Positions 15,565-21,082 of a stretch of DNA of 25,640 nucleotides are shown here, piece after piece. The DNA comes from an uncultured Clostridia bacterium (GTDB lineage: Bacteria > Bacillota > Clostridia > Christensenellales > UBA1242), in the NCBI GenBank assembly GCA_937893125.1, contig CALBHW010000007.1:1-25640 (forward strand), in the 5' to 3' direction. The notes below the pieces were generated by a model, which made no database searches, was not told the origin of the DNA, and saw nothing but the letters and a program-made list of their open reading frames with translations. Position 1 is the stretch's first letter. Every line of letters starts with the position of its first letter. The translations under genes were made by a program, and so were the position numbers.

Positions 15565-17142
15565 TTAGGGTTTAATAATGTTTTTCTTTACACCAAAGTA
15601 TTCATTGGAATAGAAGAATTGCATATCTGCTTGTTTATCTACTTCATTTTCAGTGACAAGGTTATCTTTTAAATTTTCTAATTCAATTTGATGAACATCA
15701 TCAGGGATTGCACCTTTTGAAACAAATTGGTCAGTAAAGTTGTAGATTATGAGCATTTTATCGTTATATATAAGTATTTCTCTAATAAACATTTTAACAA
15801 TTTGCTTTCTAACTTCCTGATTTTGAATATCTCCACAAATTACTTTGTTAAAAAAGTCTAAAACCATTTCTTCAGTTAGATATGTATAGTTTCTTTGTTT
15901 TTCAACTTCTATTTCAACATCTAACATAAAAATTTGTGTTTCAAGTTCTTTTAATCTAAATTTAGTTTGCTCAGTAACAAAACCTTGTTCTAATGCAGAG
16001 ATTAGATTATCAGTAGATTTTATTAAAGATGCTCTTGCACTCTCCAATGATTTTAATTTGCTTTCACTTTCATCTGAGTCGTCATGACAAGCAATGATAC
16101 TTTTGGCAAGTTTTTTCAAATTGCATTTATTAGATAAGACCTTCCAAGTTACATTCATCACTTCATCTTCCAAAAACTCTCGCCTTACTGGAATATACTC
16201 ACAATGTATATTTTTTCTTCTGGTTTTAGTTAAACAAGTATAGTATCTGTATTTAATTACTCCATTTTGGGACTTGCCACCAAGTCCAACAATTTTGTTT
16301 TTGCAATAGCCACAAACAAGTTTTCCAGAAAGTATGTATTCGAATTTATCCATTTTAGCAATTTCATGATGTTTGAACGATTGCCTAATATTTTGAACTT
16401 TTTGCCAAGTTATTTCATCTACTATTGCTGGATAAATATTTGTAAAGACTTTATCTCTATGTATAACCTTGCCGATATATTTGGTGTTTTGAATAACTTT
16501 ATATATCTTTTTATCATTAAACGGTTTTCCAGTTTTTGTTTTTATTCCGCGAGCAAGTAAATCTTTTGCTATATCAACTCCAGTATAGCCTTGACTAAAC
16601 TTTGTAAAAATTTCCTTTATTATTTCTGCTTCAGTTTCATTTATTACAACTTTTTTATCCACAACATTGTAGCCATAAAGTGGAACACCACCTGTAAAGT
16701 TTCCTTTTATATAACTTTCATTAAGTCCACGAAGAACTTTTTGACTAAGTTCAGCTGAATAATATTCAGCCATACCTTCTAGTAAAGATTCAAGTATGAT
16801 GCCTTCTGGAGTATTTGGTATATTTTCCATTGCGGATAATATTTTTACTCCGTTATCTCTTAAAGTCTTTTTGTGCATTGCTGTTTCATACTTATTTCTA
16901 CTAAACCTATCTAACTTATATACAATTACACAATTCCATAGTTGCTTTGAACTATCTTTAATCATTCTTTGAAAATCTGGTCTATTGTCGTTTGTTCCAG
17001 TCATAGCCCTATCTATGTATGTCGCAACAACTTCAATATTGTTGTTTTGAGCAAATTGATTGCAAACTCTTAACTGTCCTTCAATAGATTGTTCAGTTTG
17101 ACTATCACTAGAATATCTAGCATAAATAACACCTTTTATCAA
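15565..17142 (-). CDS. Large serine recombinase (phage-type integrase)
   Basis: A 525-aa large serine recombinase that integrates and excises the element. The N-terminal resolvase domain (about 1-140) has YARYSSDSQTEQS with the catalytic Ser11 next to Arg9, and KLDRFSRN (76-83) with the second active-site arginines. The recombinase domain follows (about 150-260), then a zinc ribbon with Cys277-x2-Cys280 and Cys303/Cys314, and a coiled-coil-rich C-terminal part (about 350-440). The start codon is TTG at 17142-17140: a strong AAGGAGG lies 9 bases before it, and no ATG in the frame has support. The reading frame overlaps the end of the upstream 55-aa ORF. It points toward the tRNA end of the element, as usual for integrases beside an attachment site. 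Confidence 0.93.
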   Translation of the reverse strand: MIKGVIYARYSSDSQTEQSIEGQLRVCNQFAQNNNIEVVATYIDRAMTGTNDNRPDFQRMIKDSSKQLWNCVIVYKLDRFSRNKYETAMHKKTLRDNGVKILSAMENIPNTPEGIILESLLEGMAEYYSAELSQKVLRGLNESYIKGNFTGGVPLYGYNVVDKKVVINETEAEIIKEIFTKFSQGYTGVDIAKDLLARGIKTKTGKPFNDKKIYKVIQNTKYIGKVIHRDKVFTNIYPAIVDEITWQKVQNIRQSFKHHEIAKMDKFEYILSGKLVCGYCKNKIVGLGGKSQNGVIKYRYYTCLTKTRRKNIHCEYIPVRREFLEDEVMNVTWKVLSNKCNLKKLAKSIIACHDDSDESESKLKSLESARASLIKSTDNLISALEQGFVTEQTKFRLKELETQIFMLDVEIEVEKQRNYTYLTEEMVLDFFNKVICGDIQNQEVRKQIVKMFIREILIYNDKMLIIYNFTDQFVSKGAIPDDVHQIELENLKDNLVTENEVDKQADMQFFYSNEYFGVKKNIIKP

Positions 17143-17306
17143 TTTTTAATGCCTCCTTGATTATTTTTATAAATTAAGGATAGAACGCAACTTGAAACAT
17201 TGGTATTAACTCTATATCTCACATTTGTTTCAAGTTTGTAACTTTTATGTAAACAAGATGTATCTTTTTTATGGGTTTTTACTTTTACAAATTGTTCAAA
17301 AAGCAT
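17139..17306 (-). CDS. 55-aa ORF coupled to the recombinase
   Basis: A small reading frame with AAAGGAG 8 bases before its ATG at 17306. It codes for a basic 55-aa protein (MLFEQFVKVKTHKKDTSC...) and its TGA stop overlaps the TTG start of the recombinase in ATTGA, so the two are translationally coupled. There is no membrane segment or recognisable domain. The AAGGAGG of the recombinase lies inside its last codons. By position it may be a partner of the recombinase, such as a regulator or a directionality factor, or just a leader peptide that sets recombinase expression; this is inference. Confidence 0.6.
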   Translation of the reverse strand: MLFEQFVKVKTHKKDTSCLHKSYKLETNVRYRVNTNVSSCVLSLIYKNNQGGIKN

Positions 17307-17329
17307 AGCGTTATCTCCTTTTGCCGAAA

Positions 17330-17471
17330 TTTATTTTTTTTCGACACGAAAAAATAATCAGAGAATGGAAGCAGGGGTCAAAGATAAAGAAAAAAATATT
17401 GACTTTTAAGTCTTTAATTTTGAAGTTTTAAGCAATAATTTTTTCCTTTGACAACAAAGACATTCTCTGAT
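17330..17471. promoter_or_regulatory. Dyads upstream of the recombinase operon
   Basis: Three symmetrical elements lie here. TTATTTTTT..CG and CGAAAAAATAA flank ACA at about 17331-17357; GACTT-TT-AAGTC lies at 17401-17412; and ATCAGAGAATG (17357-17367) is repeated inverted as CATTCTCTGAT (17461-17471). A possible minus-strand promoter for the recombinase operon is TTGTCA-N17-TTAAAA, centred near 17440. The layout suggests controlled expression of the integrase, but the binding proteins are unknown. Confidence 0.45.
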
Positions 17472-17531
17472 AACATCTCCATACGAAAAAGGAGCCACTA
17501 TCTAAAAGCCACCAAAGAACAATTTGTATAT

Positions 17532-17631
17532 TTATGATACATAAATGATATATATTTGATAAAAAAACTAATAAAAGTGATAAATAAACGCAACATAGAT
17601 GAGATACCATTGTTTCTTACAATATCCTATA
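17532..17631 (+). promoter_or_regulatory. Early control region with GATACATA-type repeats (copy A)
   Basis: Holds several near copies of a TGATA(c/t)ATA motif (around 17535, 17546, 17578). The segment 17573-17631 matches 19687-19745 at 42 of 59 bases without gaps: AAAAGTGATA, ACATAGA, ATACCA and CCTATA all keep their spacing. It ends 22 bp before the start of the 48-aa gene, so it is probably its promoter/operator. No consensus -35 is seen, which suggests activator control or a phage-specific promoter. Confidence 0.6.
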
Positions 17632-17653
17632 TTTGCCATGTAAGGAGGCAGTT

Positions 17654-17800
17654 ATGGATAACAAAGAAGACATAAAAATCTATGTTAATGGGCTTATAGA
17701 TTTATCTTTAATGAGTAAAAACGAATACTCAATCTTTATTAAAAATATGAAACAGATAATAAAAAAGTATTATAAAGAAAAAGATAATCATCCACCCTAA
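17654..17800 (+). CDS. 48-aa early protein of the element
   Basis: A short but well-supported gene: AAGGAGG lies 5 bases before the ATG, and the duplicated control block ends just upstream. The product is 48 aa, charged and helical (MDNKEDIKIYVNGLIDLS..., ending KEKDNHPP), with no cysteine or membrane segment. I do not recognise a family. It lies between the recombinase operon (divergent) and the repressor gene, which has its own promoter 20 bp after this stop. Small proteins in this position can be regulators, anti-repressors or excision factors; which applies cannot be told. Confidence 0.65.
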   Translation: MDNKEDIKIYVNGLIDLSLMSKNEYSIFIKNMKQIIKKYYKEKDNHPP

Positions 17801-17820
17801 ATAAATTTCCTTAAAATCTA

Positions 17821-17873
17821 TTGACATTCTAAAATTTTATCTATATAATTTATGTATCGTTAGCAAATGCTAA
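17821..17873 (+). promoter_or_regulatory. Consensus promoter and palindromic operator of the repressor gene
   Basis: TTGACA (17821-17826) and TATAAT (17844-17849) with 17 bp between them are perfect. Just after the predicted start (~17856) lies TTAGCA-AA-TGCTAA (17860-17873), a perfect dyad with a 2-bp centre. Its position, immediately after the start site, suggests that the repressor shuts off its own gene. Confidence 0.75.
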
Positions 17874-17902
17874 TGTTAAACAAAATTAAAGGAATTCCAC
17901 TT

Positions 17903-18511
17903 ATGAGAAGTAAAAGTGAAGAATTGATGAAACAAATAGTTGATTTTGTTGATGAATTCTATGAAACAACTAAAAGAACACCTACTTATAGAGAAATTGG
18001 AGATAAGTTATCTATAACGAGTGCATGCGTAAGTAATTATATAAAAGCAATGGAAACTCGTGGAATGATATTAAATTTGTCTGGTAGTCGTGGACTTATG
18101 ACACAAAAAATGCAAAAATCTAACAATGAATGTTTAGATTTGCCAGTTGTTGGTAGCATTGCTTGTGGAACTCCACTACTTGCAGAAGAAAATATTGAAA
18201 GATATGTTTCTATTCCAAAATTTCTATTAGGTTCGGGGGAATTCTTTATATTAGTTGCAAACGGCAATAGTATGATAAATGCTAATATTTCTAGTGGAGA
18301 TTTAGTCATTGTAAAAAAACAAGAATCAGCCGAAGAAGGTCAAATAATTGTTGCACTCATAGACAACGAAGCAACACTAAAGCGCTATTATTTAGATAAA
18401 AAGAAAAAAAGAGTTAGATTACACCCTGAAAACGACAATATGGAAGATATGTATTTTTCTAGTGTTACCATTCAAGGTGTTGCAGTAAAAGTCATTAAAG
18501 ACTTAACATAA
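17903..18511 (+). CDS. LexA/CI-type self-cleaving repressor
   Basis: A 202-aa repressor with an N-terminal winged HTH (residues 1-70; RTPTYREIGDKLSITSACVSNYIKAMETRG resembles LexA) and a C-terminal S24 protease domain. The cleavage region GSIACGTPLLAEENIE has the scissile bond at Cys88-Gly89, as in UmuD rather than the usual Ala-Gly. The catalytic dyad is Ser123 (NGNSM) and Lys160 (EATLKR), spaced 37 residues as in E. coli LexA. It should hold the prophage silent and be destroyed with RecA help after DNA damage. The start at 17903 is chosen for AAAGGAA 8 bases upstream; the frame is open to 17867, but that ATG is inside the operator. The gene lies next to the integrase region and its own operator, as for a lysogeny repressor. 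It could instead be the host LexA, but its position inside the element argues against that. Confidence 0.88.
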   Translation: MRSKSEELMKQIVDFVDEFYETTKRTPTYREIGDKLSITSACVSNYIKAMETRGMILNLSGSRGLMTQKMQKSNNECLDLPVVGSIACGTPLLAEENIERYVSIPKFLLGSGEFFILVANGNSMINANISSGDLVIVKKQESAEEGQIIVALIDNEATLKRYYLDKKKKRVRLHPENDNMEDMYFSSVTIQGVAVKVIKDLT

Positions 18512-18522
18512 TTCGGTAAAAT

Positions 18523-18552
18523 CACAAGACTTAGCCCCGTTTTGTGCTTTTA
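18523..18552 (+). terminator. Terminator after the repressor gene
   Basis: CACAAGAC (18523-18530) pairs with GTTTTGTG (18539-18546; one G-U pair) with loop TTAGCCCC. The following T-run is short (CTTTTA), so termination may be partial. The rest of 18553-18660 holds no gene. Confidence 0.55.
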
Positions 18553-18660
18553 TATATAGATACAAAAGTTAAAAGACTTAGGTGGTGGATTTCCCAACCC
18601 CACATTCAGTTTTTTAAATCCAAAACTTTATGTATTACGGGAGATGGAGGTTAAATTAAG

Positions 18661-18846
18661 ATGGAGTCTAAAAAAGATAAAGTCAAAATTAGATGCCCAG
18701 AATGTAGCAAATACATTTATGGAACAGTCCTTAAAGATGGTGCTACTGCTTGCAAATGTCCTCATTGTAATGTGGTTGTTGTAAGCAAAGAGCATAAAGG
18801 CAAAGAAAAGCTTATTAAAGTTAAGTTTTGTAAACAAACAAATTAA
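18661..18846 (+). CDS. Small zinc-ribbon protein
   Basis: A 61-aa basic protein with two Cys-x2-Cys-type pairs: CPEC (residues 13-16) and CKCPHC (31-36), about 15 residues apart, the form of a single zinc ribbon. The basic tail (KGKEKLIKVKFCKQ) suggests nucleic-acid binding. Similar small zinc-ribbon proteins are common in phages, for example the Com-type proteins, but exact identity is unclear. GGAGG precedes the ATG (GGAGATGGAGG about 10 bases upstream). It follows the repressor and may be part of the early regulatory module. A noncoding hairpin/terminator region follows. Confidence 0.7.
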   Translation: MESKKDKVKIRCPECSKYIYGTVLKDGATACKCPHCNVVVVSKEHKGKEKLIKVKFCKQTN

Positions 18847-18930
18847 AATAAATTTTCGTTTATCGTGCAAATTAAGGTTGAGTTGAAACAATACTAATGG
18901 TAAATCCTTATTCACTACACTATAAGCAAG

Positions 18931-19009
18931 ATTCGTGTCAAGTGTATTTAGAAACACCTTTACGAATGTGGTTATCGAGAGAAATCACACACTCGTTGGG
19001 GTGTTTTTT
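18931..19009 (+). terminator. Hairpin followed by intrinsic terminator
   Basis: A first hairpin, ATTCGT/ACGAAT (18931-18936 with 18962-18967), contains GTGT/ACAC inside. A second, ACACTC-GTTG-GGGTGT (18989-19004, one G-U), is followed by six Ts. The unit sits in the 200-bp gap before the next gene, so it may be a terminator with an extra upstream hairpin, a small RNA ending here, or, in a filamentous phage, a packaging-type hairpin. Confidence 0.6.
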
Positions 19010-19046
19010 CATTCCCAACAAATTAATATTTGAAAGGAGCATAAAT

Positions 19047-19355
19047 ATGATTGAATACAATACAGTTAAAAATGATTTGAATGACATTAGATTTTTTTAT
19101 TCAAGAAAAGATAGTTTTGAAACTGGTTCAAAAACCATAGGACCTAGTGCAGTTTTAGAAAAAATTTCAAAATATAATGATGTGGTAAGAAAAGCACCTG
19201 CTAGAATTTATGAGTTCTATGTTTCTCTTTACTTAAACAACAATACCCTAGAATCTCTAGCTTTCAAACTTGGATATTCATATATTCAAGTTCAAAGAAT
19301 GAACAAAAATCTTATTACATATTTACAAAATAATTTAGAATTGGAGGAAAAATAA
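19047..19355 (+). CDS. Small HTH protein, sigma-like or ArpU-like
   Basis: A 102-aa protein. The C-terminal half (about 55-95: APARIYEFYVSLYLNN, then TLESLAFKLGYSYIQVQR) has the layout of a sigma-70 region-4/ArpU-type helix-turn-helix, seen in phage late-gene regulators. AAAGGAG lies 8 bases before the ATG at 19047. The frame is open further upstream (to 18897), but that part covers the hairpin/terminator and has no start signal. The stop is one base before the next ATG, so it forms an operon with the 82-aa gene. As a sigma-like factor it could drive the late promoter (control block B, ~300 bp downstream); this is inference. Confidence 0.6.
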   Translation: MIEYNTVKNDLNDIRFFYSRKDSFETGSKTIGPSAVLEKISKYNDVVRKAPARIYEFYVSLYLNNNTLESLAFKLGYSYIQVQRMNKNLITYLQNNLELEEK

Positions 19356-19356
19356 T

Positions 19357-19605
19357 ATGAAAAAAGATTTACCAGATTTTATGATAGATGCAACTAATGT
19401 ATATAGAACAAAAAAATACATAGTTAAGCAAAATCTATACTTAGACTATGAAATTGATAATAGTTCAATTTTGTATAGTAAAGATGTTTACTATCTAAGA
19501 AATAAAAAGATAGATAAACTCTTTGATATAATATTTCAAGATAGACAACATTTGGATGGTAAAAGAGTTCACTCAACATCTTATTCAAGAAAATATATTC
19601 AATAA
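19357..19605 (+). CDS. 82-aa protein of unknown function
   Basis: An 82-aa protein, rich in Lys, Tyr and Asp, without hydrophobic segments or cysteines. TTGGAGGA precedes the ATG, and its start lies one base after the stop of the HTH gene, so the two are co-translated. A terminator follows within 10 bp. I recognise no domain. The start MKKDLPDFMIDATNVYRTKK and the tail ending SYSRKYIQ do not suggest a function. Confidence 0.6.
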   Translation: MKKDLPDFMIDATNVYRTKKYIVKQNLYLDYEIDNSSILYSKDVYYLRNKKIDKLFDIIFQDRQHLDGKRVHSTSYSRKYIQ

Positions 19606-19611
19606 AATTTT

Positions 19612-19639
19612 GACTAGGCTTTAAGTCTAGTCTTTTTTA
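19612..19639 (+). terminator. Terminator ending the early operon
   Basis: GACTAG (19612-19617) and CTAGTC (19627-19632) form a stem with a 9-base loop, followed by six Ts. It separates the early genes from the late module. Confidence 0.8.
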
Positions 19640-19640
19640 T

Positions 19641-19745
19641 GAATATCAATGATATATAGATGATAAATTTTGCAATATTTTACTGCAAAAGTGATACATA
19701 AGCGATACATAGAGTTTATACCAATGTTATGTTCCTTGCCCTATA
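19641..19745 (+). promoter_or_regulatory. Late control region with GATACATA-type repeats (copy B)
   Basis: Contains TGATATATA (about 19650), GATGATAAA (~19660), GTGATACATA (19691) and GCGATACATA (19702). The block 19687-19745 aligns with copy A at 17573-17631 at 42 of 59 bases without gaps. It lies directly after the early terminator and before the late genes, so it is likely to be their control site or a replication-linked iteron array. Confidence 0.6.
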
Positions 19746-19962
19746 CTATCGGTGTAATTAGAAAACGAAAGGCAAAATTCAGAGCAAATTTCTAAGGCGT
19801 GAAATTTCATAAAGGTGGCCACCTTGCGTTCTTACATTGCTACGGAAAAGCGTTTCAATAAAGTCCTTTCATTAAAGATTACAAATTACAACTTAATATT
19901 TTAATCAGCTGAGATAACGGCAACACGGTCAAACACAAAACTATTCTAAAAAGGAGAAAACA
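19746..19962 (+). other. Gene-free region with palindromes before the late operon
   Basis: This 217-bp stretch has no gene. It has a stem AAATTTC/GAAATTT (19786-19792 with 19801-19807), a perfect 14-bp palindrome AAGGTGGCCACCTT (19812-19825), and GAAAGG (about 19767) matched by CCTTTC (about 19863). Dense dyads in a noncoding region just before coat genes are what one would expect of a phage origin or packaging signal; this is inference. Confidence 0.45.
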
Positions 19963-20226
19963 ATGGCAAACAAAAACTACAATGAAAGGCGTTGGATTGT
20001 TCCTAATAAGAGAGCAAAATCTTATGCCGAAGAAAGAAAAGCAAAAGTCCATCAGCGTGGACCAAAAGAAGGTCAAGAACTAACCGATTATGAAAAAGGT
20101 TTGCGTTCAGGATATCTTCTTGCACAATCAGACCATACTGGTCTTTACAAATACAAAAAAGCTTTGGATGAAGGCAAATCAAAAGCCGAAGCTAAAAAGT
20201 ATTCAAAACAAAAAGGTAAAAAGTAA
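19963..20226 (+). CDS. Basic 87-aa protein, first gene of the late module
   Basis: An 87-aa strongly basic, hydrophilic protein (many Lys and Arg; the C-terminal part, GKSKAEAKKYSKQKGKK, is highly charged). There is no membrane segment or cysteine. AAAAAGGAG stands 6 bases before the ATG. It is followed by four more genes with their own AGGAG sites at intervals of 20-30 bp, so it heads the late operon. Its charge suggests nucleic-acid binding, perhaps coating of phage DNA, but the family is not recognised. Confidence 0.7.
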   Translation: MANKNYNERRWIVPNKRAKSYAEERKAKVHQRGPKEGQELTDYEKGLRSGYLLAQSDHTGLYKYKKALDEGKSKAEAKKYSKQKGKK

Positions 20227-20249
20227 AAAATTAAAATTTGGAGGAAATT

Positions 20250-20600
20250 ATGGAAAAGAAAAATCAAAACAAAATCGTAGTTGAAAGAGAAACCTACGAC
20301 AAAGACGGAAAGTCATATTTCAGTTATTTTATTAAAGGCAATATTCGAGGCAAGGATGTTAGAGTCCTTGTAACCCCACCAGATAAAGGTGGTTATGCAG
20401 TATTAGACATTGTTTTTGGTAATGAAATGAAAGCCGACCTTGTTGCAAACCCTTATGAAATCAAGGACGATTCAGGCAATGTTATCAAAGGAAATACCTA
20501 TGCTGTTAGAAGTGTTGATGCAGACGGAACTGTTTATGAATGTAATATCAAACCATTCCGTCAATCAGACAAAGCACTTCTTAATATGCTTATGAGATAA
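20250..20600 (+). CDS. 116-aa protein, candidate ssDNA-binding protein
   Basis: A 116-aa protein with alternating strands and turns (KSYFSYFIKGNIRG, RVLVTPPDKGGYAVLDIVFG, GNTYAVRSVDADGTVYECNI), which suggests a small all-beta fold. GGAGGA lies 5 bases before the ATG at 20250; the frame has an ATG at 20238 as well, before the ribosome binding site. By position, upstream of the tiny membrane proteins, it takes the place of the gene V single-stranded DNA-binding protein of filamentous phages, which is a small beta protein. No sequence motif proves this and I do not recognise the family. Confidence 0.6.
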   Translation: MEKKNQNKIVVERETYDKDGKSYFSYFIKGNIRGKDVRVLVTPPDKGGYAVLDIVFGNEMKADLVANPYEIKDDSGNVIKGNTYAVRSVDADGTVYECNIKPFRQSDKALLNMLMR

Positions 20601-20625
20601 GCAAATCTAAAATAAGGAGAACATT

Positions 20626-20832
20626 ATGTCAGACAAAGCAAAAATCATTTTAAGTGTTGTGCTAGGGATTATTGGAGCAATACTTGTGTTCTGTTTGGTT
20701 GTTTGTATTGCTTGTTCAGTAAACGGTCTCACATTTGGAGAACAAATTTGCGACTGGTTTAGTGCCAACAAAACAGCAGTAGATACAGGCAAAGAAATTG
20801 CAGATGCAGTATCTAATTTGCCTAAGGCATAA
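20626..20832 (+). CDS. 68-aa membrane protein, candidate coat protein
   Basis: A 68-aa protein with one transmembrane segment (about residues 5-33, very rich in Ile, Val and Leu, with Cys23, Cys28 and Cys31) and a short hydrophilic amphipathic tail (ICDWFSANKTAVDTGKEIADAVSNLPKA). TAAGGAGA precedes the ATG by 5 bases. A coat-like protein should have one membrane helix and a short second helix, as here, although in Ff pVIII the hydrophobic helix is followed by a basic C-terminus and a signal peptide precedes it. Its place right before the 52-aa gene and the terminator fits a structural role. Whether this or the 52-aa protein is the major coat cannot be settled. Confidence 0.6.
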   Translation: MSDKAKIILSVVLGIIGAILVFCLVVCIACSVNGLTFGEQICDWFSANKTAVDTGKEIADAVSNLPKA

Positions 20833-20846
20833 CAAAGGCTGGTTCT

Positions 20847-21005
20847 ATGAAAGGGATATTATTGACAATTTTAATCATTGTTCTTGTGGTGCTATTTGGC
20901 ACATGGCCATTGTCAATCCTTGCCAAAATATTTGAGTATTTGAGCATAGCTCTTGAATGGCTGGCAAAAGCACTTAATATCTTTGGATGGAATGGCATTA
21001 TTTAA
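20847..21005 (+). CDS. 52-aa hydrophobic protein, candidate coat protein
   Basis: Too short for usual gene calling. It begins at ATG 20847, 15 bases after the stop of the 68-aa gene, with AAAGG about 8 bases upstream. Residues 4-27 are hydrophobic and could be a signal peptide or membrane helix; residues 28-50 form an amphipathic helix with several Leu, Ala and Trp (LEWLAKALNIFGWNG). Such a pattern, one hydrophobic helix plus an amphipathic helix in about 50 residues, is typical of filamentous phage coat proteins. A strong terminator follows within 3 bp, as after gene VIII in Ff phages. Confidence 0.6.
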   Translation: MKGILLTILIIVLVVLFGTWPLSILAKIFEYLSIALEWLAKALNIFGWNGII

Positions 21006-21007
21006 CT

Positions 21008-21053
21008 AAAAAGCACTATTTAGAACTTAAAAACTTCTATTTAGTGCTTTTTT
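21008..21053 (+). terminator. Strong terminator after the small membrane genes
   Basis: An 11-bp stem AAAAAGCACTA (21008-21018) / TAGTGCTTTTT (21042-21052) with extra AGAA/TTCT pairing inside. It begins 3 bp after the stop of the 52-aa gene and would limit expression of the following genes relative to the small ones. Confidence 0.88.
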
Positions 21054-21082
21054 CTTTTTCAAAAATTTTAATAGGAGGAATT

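Noticed and set aside
17428..17610. 60-codon minus-strand frame with hydrophobic product
   Set aside because: It has no ribosome binding site and lies across the control block A; the codons follow the repeats of that region.
18897..19046. 50-codon N-terminal extension of the HTH gene
   Set aside because: It covers a hairpin and an intrinsic terminator, while a good ribosome binding site precedes the ATG at 19047.
20987..21082. 32-codon extension of the 403-aa protein
   Set aside because: It overlaps the end of the 52-aa gene and the terminator; AGGAGGA marks the start at 21083.
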